Shown: piece after piece, positions 6,229-13,549 of the stretch | Layout: every line of letters starts with the position of its first letter | How positions within the stretch are numbered: position 1 is the stretch's first letter | NCBI GenBank assembly: GCA_020433835.1 | Contig: JAGRBY010000139.1 | Coordinates: 1 to 13,549 of the forward strand | Direction: 5' to 3' | Source: Anaerolineae bacterium | GTDB taxonomy: Bacteria > Chloroflexota > Anaerolineae > 4572-78 > J111 | DNA length: 13,549 nt | Notes under the pieces: generated by a model | The model's database searches: none | What the model was told of the DNA's origin: nothing | The model's input: the letters and a program-made list of their open reading frames with translations, nothing else | Made by a program: the position numbers and the translations under genes

Positions 6229-8952
6229 ATGGGTATGTCAATGATGAACACATTTAACAGTTACAAAGTCGGTACAAAAATTTTAATTGGCTACATCATT
6301 GCTTTGGCACTCATGGCTGCCGTTATCGTCATTGCCATTCTGCGGATTTACCAGATCAACGATACGGTAACGAGCCTGGCCAAAGGACTGGCCGCTGAGC
6401 AGCATCTGGCCGATCAAGTTGTCTCTAACGTCTGGGCCACCCATTTTTACGCATTGCAATATATGGATCAACAAAATCCGGTCGATCTGGGCCTTTATCG
6501 AGCCGAATATGCCAAGTTCGATGAGCTTCTGACCATGGCCGATCAAAAAGGGGCCAAACAAGAGCGGCTGGGTTACCTGGACACGATAAAAAGCGGTATT
6601 CAAACCTATGGCGATGATTTTACCGAAGTCATCGGCTTGCTGACCACCCGCGACCGGGATTTACTGGTTGACCTGGATCAGCAGGGTCGTCTGGCTGAAA
6701 TCAAGCTTGAACAGATTCGAGCCAACTCATTCTTTGCTGATGACACGGTTACCTCGTATCAGGCCGGTAATGCCCAGCGGGCTTTACTGTTGATGCGCGT
6801 TGCGGCTTTTCAATATCTGGAAAGCGGTGATCTCTACTGGATTGATGAATTCAACCGTGCCTACGAAAGTGCGCAAAGTTCCTTCCAAAAGCTCGATCAG
6901 GCCATCGAGAGCCGGTTGTATCAAGAATTGGCCGATGATGCCGAAGTTGCGGTGGAGACATACGCCCACAGTTTTGTCGATATTCAGGAGAATTACACTC
7001 GCCAGCAAGACATCATCACCAATCGGCTCAACGTGGTCGGCCCGGATATCCGAGAAGCAGGTGCGGCCATCTCCGCCGATGTTGCCGCCGATTTTCAAGC
7101 TGCTGCCGTAACAACCCAAACGTTGGTAGCCCAAACCCAATGGCTACTGCTGATCACGATGGGTTTAGCCATTCTGGCAGCGTTAGGTTTTTGTTTTCTG
7201 ATTACCCGCAGCATCACCAGTCCCCTGGAACAAGTCACCGAGGTCGCTCGCCAAATTGCCGACCTGGACTTGCGCAAACTGACCTCAGAAATGGATGCCA
7301 TTGCCCAGGGCGATCTAACGCGCGACCTGACGATTACTACACGGTCTCTGGCTATCCGCTCCGGAGATGAAATTGGGCAGATGGCCCGCGCTTTCAATGC
7401 CATCATCCGGCAGTTGCAAAAAGCGGGTACAGCGTTTAGCGATATGGTGACCAACCTGCGCATCCTCACCGAGCGTAACGCCCGTTTATTTGAACAGGCC
7501 CAAACCGCCCGTCACAATGCCGAAGCCGCCAGCCAGGCCAAAAGCAACTTTCTGGCCAGCATGAGCCACGAACTGCGCACACCGCTCAATGCTATTCTCG
7601 GCTATGCCCAAATTCTCCGGCGCGATCAAAACCTATCTACCCTCTACGATGACGGCCTGGCCATAATTGAGAAAAGTGGGCATCATCTGTTAACCCTGAT
7701 TAACGACATCTTAGATTTAGCTAAAATCGAAGCGGGGAAATTATCGCTGCAGCCGGCTGTGGTTCACTTACCGATCTTTCTCGATAGCGTTGTGGGCATG
7801 ATGCAGCTTCGCGCCCGCGAAAAAGGCCTGCAATTTGTCGATGAGCGTGCCCCCAACCTACCCTACGGCGTTGAGATTGATGAAAAGCGATTGCGTCAAG
7901 TGCTGATCAATTTGCTCAGTAACGCCATCAAATTTACGAACAACGGAACGATCACCTTGCGGGTGGAGGTTGTCGCTGCGCCGGACGAGGCTGCACCATC
8001 TCGTCAGGCGGGTCACTCGGTGAAACGGATTTGCTTTACGGTATCGGATACCGGCGTTGGTATCGAGCCGGATCAGGTACGGCTCATCTTCCAGCCGTTT
8101 GAGCAGGTTATTCCTGGGTCTCTGGTCATCGAAGGAGCCGGGCTGGGGTTGCCTATTAGCCAGCAGTTGGTTGAAGCGATGGGCAGCGAAATTCGGATAG
8201 AGAGCGAGATCGACAGTGGCAGCACCTTCTGGTTTGAGTTGGATCTGCCGGTCATTGAGGCCGAACTGCCGGCTAAACCCGATCTTACCCAGGGACTGAT
8301 TGGCTATGCCGATCCATCCCGGAAAATATTGATTGCCGATCAAAAAGATCACAATCTGGCTCTGCTGGTCAACTTTCTCGCGCCGTTGGGCTTTGAAATC
8401 GCTACTGTCCAAAACGGTCAGAAAGCCATCACCCGAGCGATGCAGATGCGTCCTGATCTGATTATTCTTGATATGCGGATGTCAGCCGAATCAGGTACGG
8501 AAGTCATTGAAGGAATACGGCAGCAGCCTGATCTCAATACGACGATTGTTATCGGTACCTCAGCCAGTGTAAATGGTCAGGTAAATACCCAAGCCACTTA
8601 TGACGATTTTTTAGCCAAGCCTATTGATCTCGAGGTGTTAACTGAACTGCTAGAGCAACATTTACAGCTAACTTGGTTGTATGAAGAAACTCCCTCTTCC
8701 TCAACGCCTAATCAGCCAACCCCTTCATCACCGGCCTCTCCCCAATTTATTCCACCTCCGCTGGACGAACTTAATGTGCTCTATGATTTGGCGATGAAGG
8801 GTAACATGCCCGGCCTCTACAAACGGGCTGTCGCCATTGAGCAGATGAACCGCCAGTACGAACCTTTCACCCATCAATTAAAAGCCCTGGCCAAAGCCTT
8901 CGATGAGGAAAACGTGTTGGCTTTCGTAACACCGTATTTAGAGAATGGTTAG
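6229..8952 (+). CDS. Membrane hybrid histidine kinase (sensor-HAMP-HisKA-HATPase-REC)
   Basis: This 907-residue sensor has a first membrane helix at about 18-38, an external, apparently all-helical domain at about 40-304, and a second membrane helix at about 305-326. A long HAMP region follows to about 400 with DEIGQMARAFNAII. HisKA has His447 in MSHELRTPLN. The ATPase domain has Asn565 in LLSNAIKF, a G1 box SDTGVGI near 606 and a G2 box GAGLGLPIS near 635. A C-terminal receiver (about 700-815) has Asp748 in ILDMRM and Lys797 in AKPID. Its usual second acidic residue is Gln (ADQ in place of DD), so its activity may be altered. A Pro/Ser linker and a roughly 60-residue helical tail end the protein. 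ATGs at 6235, 6241 and 6244 are alternative starts; no strong ribosome-binding site decides. The layout resembles TorS, and the binding protein upstream is a plausible ligand presenter. Confidence 0.95.
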   Translation: MGMSMMNTFNSYKVGTKILIGYIIALALMAAVIVIAILRIYQINDTVTSLAKGLAAEQHLADQVVSNVWATHFYALQYMDQQNPVDLGLYRAEYAKFDELLTMADQKGAKQERLGYLDTIKSGIQTYGDDFTEVIGLLTTRDRDLLVDLDQQGRLAEIKLEQIRANSFFADDTVTSYQAGNAQRALLLMRVAAFQYLESGDLYWIDEFNRAYESAQSSFQKLDQAIESRLYQELADDAEVAVETYAHSFVDIQENYTRQQDIITNRLNVVGPDIREAGAAISADVAADFQAAAVTTQTLVAQTQWLLLITMGLAILAALGFCFLITRSITSPLEQVTEVARQIADLDLRKLTSEMDAIAQGDLTRDLTITTRSLAIRSGDEIGQMARAFNAIIRQLQKAGTAFSDMVTNLRILTERNARLFEQAQTARHNAEAASQAKSNFLASMSHELRTPLNAILGYAQILRRDQNLSTLYDDGLAIIEKSGHHLLTLINDILDLAKIEAGKLSLQPAVVHLPIFLDSVVGMMQLRAREKGLQFVDERAPNLPYGVEIDEKRLRQVLINLLSNAIKFTNNGTITLRVEVVAAPDEAAPSRQAGHSVKRICFTVSDTGVGIEPDQVRLIFQPFEQVIPGSLVIEGAGLGLPISQQLVEAMGSEIRIESEIDSGSTFWFELDLPVIEAELPAKPDLTQGLIGYADPSRKILIADQKDHNLALLVNFLAPLGFEIATVQNGQKAITRAMQMRPDLIILDMRMSAESGTEVIEGIRQQPDLNTTIVIGTSASVNGQVNTQATYDDFLAKPIDLEVLTELLEQHLQLTWLYEETPSSSTPNQPTPSSPASPQFIPPPLDELNVLYDLAMKGNMPGLYKRAVAIEQMNRQYEPFTHQLKALAKAFDEENVLAFVTPYLENG

Positions 8953-9017
8953 CGCAAGAGTTTAACTCATAGTAAAATATTTCTCTACCTTTCAATATAA
9001 ACTCTCCAGAGGAATAA

Positions 9018-9809
9018 ATGCCAAACTCAATTATTACTCCCAATCTCATGAAACAGGCTTTACAAAACGGACAGTCCGTCATCGGCACGATGGTAGCGGA
9101 GATACGCCAGCCGTCGGTGATGCAGCTGCTCAAAAATGCCGGGTTCGATGTCGCCATTATCGACAATGAGCATGGTCCATTCAACATAGAGACTATCGCC
9201 GACCTCAGCCGCACCGCTCGTTACGTTGGCCTGACGCCTATTGTTCGCGTGCCGGATCTGGCTTATCCTTACATCGCTCAAGCGCTGGATGCCGGCGCGC
9301 AGGGGATTATGCTGCCGCGCGTTTACACAGCCGATCAGGTTCGCCAGGCCGTCGAGATTATGAAATATCCGCCTTTGGGAAAACGCGGCAGCGCGTTAAG
9401 CCGAGGGCAGACCAATTTTCAAGCCGGTCCGCTGGCCGATACGCTGGCAGCCGCCAACCAAGAGTCGCTGCTGATTGTGCAGATTGAAACCAAAGAAGCT
9501 GTAGAAAACATTGAGGATATTGTGGCCATTTCGGGCGTCGATGTGGCGCTGATTGGACCTACTGATCTTTCAGTTTCATTGGGGATTCATGGGCAATTGA
9601 CGTCACCAGAATTACACGCGGCTATCGAAACCACGATGGCTGCATGCCAACGGGCGAATGTATTCCCGGCGATCCACATCAACGATCTGGAGCAGGCCGC
9701 TTACTGGGCTAAAAAAGGGATGCGCTTTGTCAGCTCATCGGCAGAAGTAGGTTTGTTGATGCGAGGCGGTTTGGAGGTAACGTCGGCAATTCGGCAGGCG
9801 TTTGACTAA
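9018..9809 (+). CDS. HpcH/HpaI-family class II aldolase (2-keto-3-deoxy sugar-acid type)
   Basis: This 263-residue metal-dependent aldolase belongs to the family that includes HpaI, GarL and RhmA. These enzymes split 2-keto-3-deoxy acids into pyruvate and an aldehyde. Conserved elements are DNEHGP with His52 (catalytic-base position), VRVPD with Arg77 (pyruvate-binding position), GAQGIMLPRV, Glu157 in QIET and Asp183 in GPTDLS. The last two are the usual metal ligands. Length is typical. GAGG lies 5 bases before the ATG, so the start is firm. It begins 65 bp after the hybrid kinase on the same strand and may be co-transcribed. That places a sugar-acid catabolic step next to sugar sensing and uptake genes. 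The exact substrate cannot be read from the sequence; 2-keto-3-deoxyrhamnonate and 5-keto-4-deoxyglucarate aldolases are the nearest known activities. Confidence 0.93.
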   Translation: MPNSIITPNLMKQALQNGQSVIGTMVAEIRQPSVMQLLKNAGFDVAIIDNEHGPFNIETIADLSRTARYVGLTPIVRVPDLAYPYIAQALDAGAQGIMLPRVYTADQVRQAVEIMKYPPLGKRGSALSRGQTNFQAGPLADTLAAANQESLLIVQIETKEAVENIEDIVAISGVDVALIGPTDLSVSLGIHGQLTSPELHAAIETTMAACQRANVFPAIHINDLEQAAYWAKKGMRFVSSSAEVGLLMRGGLEVTSAIRQAFD

Positions 9810-9832
9810 GAGATTGTGCAGAGGGTTTTTGT

Positions 9833-9886
9833 CCACAGATAGACACAGATTATCACTGATATTATCATAGTTATGATAAAAATCTG
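9833..9886. repeat. Ten-bp variant repeat run with internal dyad
   Basis: Three tandem units of about NCACAGATNN, CCACAGATAG, ACACAGATTA and TCACTGATAT, occupy 9833-9862. They run into the dyad TTATCATA-GT-TATGATAA (9862-9879) and then AATCTG (9881-9886), which can pair with CAGATT (9846-9851). It lies in the convergent gap between the aldolase and menA. It has the same style as the octamer-unit hairpins but a period of 10. Confidence 0.5.
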
Positions 9887-9947
9887 TTTCGGTAGCACAA
9901 CGTTAAACCGTGGAAAAGGAAGATGATGAAATATCGACGAAATAATT

Positions 9948-10012
9948 GACAGAATTAACAAGATTATTACGATTTTATCTATCTTAATTGAGTAAATCTT
10001 GTTAATTCTGTC
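9948..10012. repeat. Perfect 18-bp inverted repeat between convergent genes (possible terminator)
   Basis: GACAGAATTAACAAGATT (9948-9965) is perfectly repeated in inverse at 9995-10012, with a 29-base loop. On the plus strand the second arm is followed by TAATTTTT, so an AT-rich terminator for the aldolase transcript is possible, although the loop is long. Each arm is two 9-bp variant units (GACAGAATT, AACAAGATT), and a weaker third unit (ATTACGATT) follows the left arm. It could also be a dispersed palindromic repeat. The menA transcript arriving from the other side gets no T-run. Confidence 0.65.
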
Positions 10013-10062
10013 TAATTTTTCTTTACCCCAGTTTAGTGCAGAGCTACCTCTGTTTCTAAGGG

Positions 10063-10971
10063 CTAAAAAATTCGCCCTAAAACAAAACCCAGCGACAATA
10101 ATACGCTATAAACAAGTTCTAACCGAGCCGTTCCTGCCAAGGCCATGTTCAGGGGACGGCCTTTTTCATGCATGATTAAATGGTGGAGTGGTTTGATCAT
10201 GGGGATCGACAGCCAGGTCAGCAGCACCCAAATTGGTGCGAGACCGAGAAGCCACATCAATGGGGGAATAATGTAGCTAAGACCCAATAACAAGAAATAT
10301 TCGATCTGCGTTGCTTGCTCGCCAAAGCGAACCGCCAGCGTTTTTTTGCCCGCCACCCGGTCGGTGTCGATATCGCGCAGGTTGTTAACCACCAGAATGG
10401 CCGTTGCCAGCAAGCCGACCGGCACTGCGGCCCAAACCGAGGCCGGGCTAACCGTCCCGGCCTGCACGTAATATGTACCGCAGACGGCGACAAGCCCAAA
10501 GAAGATGAAGACAAATAGATCGCCTAACCCGTTGTAACCGAGCGGAAATGGCCCCCCGGTATAAGCAATACCCGACATAATCGAGAGCAGCCCGATCACC
10601 ACAATCGGCCAGCCGCCAACGAAAACCAGATACAGGCCAATAAGCGTTGCCAGCCCAAATGTGAGCCACATACCGAGCATGACTTGCTCCGGCGAGAGAA
10701 GACCGGCCTGGGTTACGCGCATCGGGCCAAGGCGCTGCGTGGTATCGGCCCCTTTTTTGAAATCGAAAACATCATTGGCAAAGTTGGTGCCGATTTGGAT
10801 TAGCAATGCACCTAACAATGCGGCAAGGGCAGGCCCCAAACGAAAAGCGTGTTCGCTAATGGCGACCGCGGTACCTACCAGAACCGGCGCGGCGGCGGCC
10901 GGTAAGGTTTTTGGGCGCGAAGCCAGCAGCCATATTTGCAGTTGTGAGGGGCTTGAATTGGTTGTGGTCAA
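10063..10971 (-). CDS. menA: 1,4-dihydroxy-2-naphthoate polyprenyltransferase (UbiA family)
   Basis: This is a polytopic membrane prenyltransferase that joins an isoprenoid chain to 1,4-dihydroxy-2-naphthoate in menaquinone synthesis. From the TTG at 10971 the protein has 302 residues. It opens with a short polar stretch then [21 protein letters not shown], the standard MenA beginning. The first Asp-rich motif is [14 protein letters not shown] (Asn66, Asp67, Asp70, Asp76). The second is [20 protein letters not shown] (Asp200, Asp202, Asp204). Both bind Mg-diphosphate in the family. About eight to nine membrane helices are visible. There is no ATG in frame near the start. A longer TTG start at 11040 adds 23 residues but overlaps the kinase gene by 65 bp and has no family support. 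With 10971 the gene begins 4 bases after the kinase stop, suggesting translational coupling. Confidence 0.9.
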   Translation of the reverse strand: MTTTNSSPSQLQIWLLASRPKTLPAAAAPVLVGTAVAISEHAFRLGPALAALLGALLIQIGTNFANDVFDFKKGADTTQRLGPMRVTQAGLLSPEQVMLGMWLTFGLATLIGLYLVFVGGWPIVVIGLLSIMSGIAYTGGPFPLGYNGLGDLFVFIFFGLVAVCGTYYVQAGTVSPASVWAAVPVGLLATAILVVNNLRDIDTDRVAGKKTLAVRFGEQATQIEYFLLLGLSYIIPPLMWLLGLAPIWVLLTWLSIPMIKPLHHLIMHEKGRPLNMALAGTARLELVYSVLLSLGFVLGRIF

Positions 10972-10975
10972 AATC

Positions 10976-13117
10976 CTAGTTCGTCCAGCTAATGCGTTCT
11001 TCCGCCCAACCCCGACTGGCGTCTCGACTGGAGCCGACAAAGCCGTCCGGTGAACCTTCGAGATCGAACAGTTTTTGCTGGTCGCTGCCTTCCGGCGTCA
11101 TGGCCCAGATGGCCCACTCACCATCGCGATTGCTGACAAAAGCGATAGCCCGGCCATCGGGCGACCAGGTCGGCAGGCCGTCTTCCGAACTCATCTCGGT
11201 TAAACGTTGAACATCCGATCCATCGGGATTGGCACTCACAATATCCCAATTTCCTTCTTCGCGGGACATAAAAATGATGCGTTCGCCGTTAGAAGAAAGC
11301 ATAGGAGCCGTATCATCATTCTCGGTAGTTACCACTTGAACATCACCAAGGCTAACTGTGGCGGTTCGAATACCGTTACCGGTTGAGCCCCACCCTTTGA
11401 AAGCCAAACGCCCAACCGGACTCATCGACGGATATTCACCTTCACCGATCACCACGCCATCGCTGCCTACCTGGGTGCTGCCCACTTTCATCAGCCGCGA
11501 TTTACGGTCGCCTTCGCGGCGAGATAAGAAGATGATTTCTGATCCATCGGCGCTCCAGGTTGGGAGTTGATCTTCAACAAACCGAGCTACCAAATAGGCA
11601 TTGCTTTCGGTTAAGTTCATGGTCATCAACCCCCAGGAGTCGAGCCGCCAGGAATGAAACGCAATGCGGGTGCCATCAGGGCTGAAAGCCGGTTGGCTGG
11701 CCCCTTTTCTAAAAAGCGTGGTACCTGAGCCGTCGACCTGACCGAAGTAAAGATCATAATCGACCCCGTTAAAAACGGGATAAGCAATGGTACCATTAAG
11801 CGTGGCCGCCGGAATGGTTAAACTGGACGATGAGGTCGCTGTGGCAGATTCTGCGATTGATGTTGGGGTGTTGGTTGGTGTCGGCTCTTCGGTTGGCTCT
11901 TCGGTGGCTTCGTCAGTTGGCTCTTCAGTGGCCTCGGAAGTCGACGTTGGCGTGCCGGTGGGCGCATCGCTGAGCGCACTGAGAATTAACTCGGTTGGTG
12001 TTGCCGATGGCTCATCAGCAGCGTTGGCTTGCTGTGGCGGTAAATTACCGGCTCGCTCGCTGAACATAAAGAAAGCTGCCGCTACCAAAATGGCAATAAA
12101 GAGAAGGGCCAAGGCTCCAAACATCATGGGCGAGACGCCCTTTTTGGCCGGGGCCGATTTGGCATCTTTGACCGGAGGGCTGGCAACCACCGGAGCTTTT
12201 TCGGCAATGGCTTTGCGCATCTCCTCTGCCGACTGGTATCGTTCCGTCGGGTGGATGCCAATGGCCTTCATTATAATGCGCTCCGCCTTTTCGCTGAGTT
12301 TGTTATTGAGTTCACGAGGCGCTGTTAATACCTGTGGATTAAGCAGCCGTTCGTGAACATTAGGCGGTGCGACGTGGGTTAGCAAATGGTACAGCGTTGC
12401 GCCCAAAGCATAGATATCAGAGCGAGCATCTGTATGCGAGTCGCTGCCGGCAAACTGTTCTAACGGCGCGTAAGCCGGTGTCCCCAGACCACGCAGTTCA
12501 ACTTTTGTTTCTGGGTTTTTGCTATCAAGCAGCTTGACCAGCCCGAAGTCAACCAATTTTACCCGGTTGCGCGTATCAAGGCGTAAGTTAGCCGGTTTGA
12601 TATCGCGGTGAATAATCGGCAGCGGATGCTGGCTGTGCAAATAGGCCAGCGCATCGAGCACCTGATCGGCCCAATCGAGAACCAGAGCTTCTTCAAGCGG
12701 CGCGTTGGTGCGTTGAAGCCGACTGTCCAGATCTTCGCCTTCAACATAGTCCATAACCAGGTATTCGCGGCCATCTTCTATAAAGTAATCGGATACTTTT
12801 GGCAGACTGGGGTGATCGAGCCGGGCCAAAACGCTGGCTTCGGCCAAAAACTGCTCTCGCGATTGCGATTGCACATCAGGGCTGGCGCTGGGGTCGAGCC
12901 GATTCTCTTTTACGGCACAGCGGCGACCAACCAGCCGGTGATCGTTGGCCAGATAAACGGCTCCCATAGCTCCACAACCAAGGACACTGGTAACTTTATA
13001 ACGACTGCTAAGAGTCGTATTTTCTCCCAGCAGTCCACGCATCGCCGTGCCGCAAACCGAGCAGGAATGGGCGGTGTCTGGGTTATCGTGACTGCACGAG
13101 GGGCACATTTGGGACAT
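10976..13117 (-). CDS. Zinc-ribbon Ser/Thr protein kinase with membrane helix and external WD40-like (PD40/TolB-like) propeller
   Basis: This 713-residue PknB-like Hanks kinase has an N-terminal zinc ribbon (Cys5, Cys8, Cys19, Cys22). The kinase domain spans about 40-305: glycine loop [10 protein letters not shown] at 46-55, Lys70 in [13 protein letters not shown] with Asp172 and Asn177, DFG with Asp190, and [11 protein letters not shown] at 212-222. All catalytic residues are present. One membrane helix lies at about 331-353. A Thr/Glu/Pro linker follows at about 370-430, encoded by near-tandem short repeats at about 11883-11940. The external part (about 440-700) has repeated PxWSPDGxxIAFxSxR blades, for example at [30 protein letters not shown] and [15 protein letters not shown], typical of TolB-like propellers. 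AGGGAAA lies about 7 bases before the ATG. The propeller is likely a sensor or scaffold outside the membrane; ligand unknown. Downstream menA follows almost at once. Confidence 0.95.
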   Translation of the reverse strand: MSQMCPSCSHDNPDTAHSCSVCGTAMRGLLGENTTLSSRYKVTSVLGCGAMGAVYLANDHRLVGRRCAVKENRLDPSASPDVQSQSREQFLAEASVLARLDHPSLPKVSDYFIEDGREYLVMDYVEGEDLDSRLQRTNAPLEEALVLDWADQVLDALAYLHSQHPLPIIHRDIKPANLRLDTRNRVKLVDFGLVKLLDSKNPETKVELRGLGTPAYAPLEQFAGSDSHTDARSDIYALGATLYHLLTHVAPPNVHERLLNPQVLTAPRELNNKLSEKAERIIMKAIGIHPTERYQSAEEMRKAIAEKAPVVASPPVKDAKSAPAKKGVSPMMFGALALLFIAILVAAAFFMFSERAGNLPPQQANAADEPSATPTELILSALSDAPTGTPTSTSEATEEPTDEATEEPTEEPTPTNTPTSIAESATATSSSSLTIPAATLNGTIAYPVFNGVDYDLYFGQVDGSGTTLFRKGASQPAFSPDGTRIAFHSWRLDSWGLMTMNLTESNAYLVARFVEDQLPTWSADGSEIIFLSRREGDRKSRLMKVGSTQVGSDGVVIGEGEYPSMSPVGRLAFKGWGSTGNGIRTATVSLGDVQVVTTENDDTAPMLSSNGERIIFMSREEGNWDIVSANPDGSDVQRLTEMSSEDGLPTWSPDGRAIAFVSNRDGEWAIWAMTPEGSDQQKLFDLEGSPDGFVGSSRDASRGWAEERISWTN

Positions 13118-13186
13118 GGTCAGTTTCCCTAATCTTTTCTAGTTTGCGAAGCTCATTTCAATGGGGTTTTTTGTCATCTGCTATCA

Positions 13187-13215
13187 ATCATATGGATTTT
13201 ACATCAAAACGGCAA
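13187..13215 (-). promoter_or_regulatory. Candidate promoter for the kinase-menA operon
   Basis: On the minus strand TTGCCG (13210-13215) and TATGAT (13187-13192) are separated by 17 bases, which would give a leader of about 60 nt before the ATG at 13117. The spacer contains ATTTTACATC (13196-13205). Its inverse copy GATGTAAAAT lies at 13271-13280, upstream of the promoter, so a looping operator pair is possible but unproven. Confidence 0.4.
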
Positions 13216-13332
13216 GTAGGTCTAATACCATCGGTGTTTTACTTCGCTGGGTTACGAGCCGAATATGGGCGATGTAAAATGGGGATGTATCTATTTATTA
13301 ACGTTGAAGTGGGCCAATTTGTTACGTGAAAT

Positions 13333-13366
13333 AAAAAACGGAGGCTCACCATTGAGCCTCCGTTTT
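13333..13366 (-). terminator. Rho-independent terminator after ppdK
   Basis: A perfect 14-bp stem (arms 13335-13348 and 13353-13366) closes a CCAT loop, with the GC-rich core ACGGAGGCTCA. Read on the minus strand it lies 17 bases after the ppdK stop and is followed by TTTTTT. A T-run on the other side means it could also stop plus-strand transcription. Confidence 0.9.
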
Positions 13367-13382
13367 AATATCTAAAAAACGC

Positions 13383-13549
13383 CTATTTGGCGGTAAAGCC
13401 TTTTTCCTTCAAAGCAGCTTGTGCAGCCGCCAAGCGAGCCACCGGCACCCGGAAGGGCGAGCAGCTAACGTAGTTTTGGTTGATGCTGTGGCAGAAAGCA
13501 ATCGAGGCCGGATCGCCGCCGTGCTCACCACAGATACCTACTTCCAGAT
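13383..13549 (-). CDS. ppdK: Pyruvate phosphate dikinase, C-terminal 54 residues (partial)
   Basis: The translated tail reads [13 protein letters not shown], then [20 protein letters not shown], then [12 protein letters not shown] and ends in TAK before TAG. This is the hallmark C-terminus of pyruvate phosphate dikinase, which interconverts pyruvate, ATP and phosphate with phosphoenolpyruvate, AMP and diphosphate. The Cys of GICGEHGGD is the conserved active-site residue of the PEP/pyruvate domain. PEP synthase has a different version of this motif, so PPDK is favoured. The rest of the gene lies beyond the right edge. The gene ends with its own strong terminator, so it is a separate transcription unit from the kinase operon downstream. 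Confidence 0.93.
   Translation of the reverse strand, partial: LEVGICGEHGGDPASIAFCHSINQNYVSCSPFRVPVARLAAAQAALKEKGFTAK

Noticed and set aside
11787..12356. 189-codon open frame opposite the kinase linker
   Set aside because: It is the Ser/Val/Gly-rich antisense of the repetitive Thr/Glu/Pro stalk and shows no independent features.
13144..13329. Small protein gene upstream of the kinase on the plus strand
   Set aside because: It has no ribosome-binding site or family resemblance and overlaps the likely kinase promoter.

Overview
The window looks like chromosomal DNA from a heterotrophic bacterium, most likely a member of the Chloroflexota (Anaerolineae-like). This is an inference from style, not from a marker gene. 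The pointers are sugar-binding lipoproteins with long Glu/Ala/Pro or Thr/Pro linkers, a zinc-ribbon Ser/Thr kinase fused to a WD40-like propeller, several multidomain sensor kinases, a menaquinone prenyltransferase, pyruvate phosphate dikinase, and intergenic hairpins built from degenerate 8-10 bp units. No rRNA, tRNA, CRISPR array or transposase gene was seen.

Layout. Positions 1-1944 (minus strand) hold a sugar ABC importer: an RbsC-type permease, then a sugar-binding lipoprotein that runs off the left edge. Positions 1945-2470 form a 526-bp divergent control region with two octamer-unit hairpins, four 16-bp dyad sites (consensus CTGTCA-N4-TGACAG) and a good sigma70-like promoter. Positions 2471-6077 (plus) hold a soluble REC-GAF-histidine kinase, its NarL-type response regulator (4-bp overlap), and a second sugar-binding lipoprotein that is a close paralogue of the first (about two thirds identity over 120 residues by hand count). 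After a REPIN-like repeat comes a membrane hybrid histidine kinase with a roughly 265-residue external domain (6229-8952), then an HpcH/HpaI-family aldolase (9018-9809). Positions 10063-13117 (minus) hold menA and the Ser/Thr kinase. The right edge holds the last codons of ppdK with a strong terminator.

How the genes may work together. The left two thirds reads as one sugar-sensing and uptake module. The second binding protein has no transporter genes beside it and sits between signalling genes. By analogy with TorT-TorS, LuxP-LuxQ, ChvE-VirA and XylFII-LytS, it may report ligand to the hybrid kinase. That kinase could pass phosphoryl groups, possibly through the N-terminal receiver of the soluble kinase, to the NarL-type regulator, which could act on the divergent promoter region. 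The aldolase would be a catabolic output for a 2-keto-3-deoxy sugar acid. Everything about signal flow is inference. The gene families, the paralogy, the operator array and the palindromes are visible in the sequence. The right third (menA, kinase, ppdK) appears to be unrelated housekeeping and signalling.
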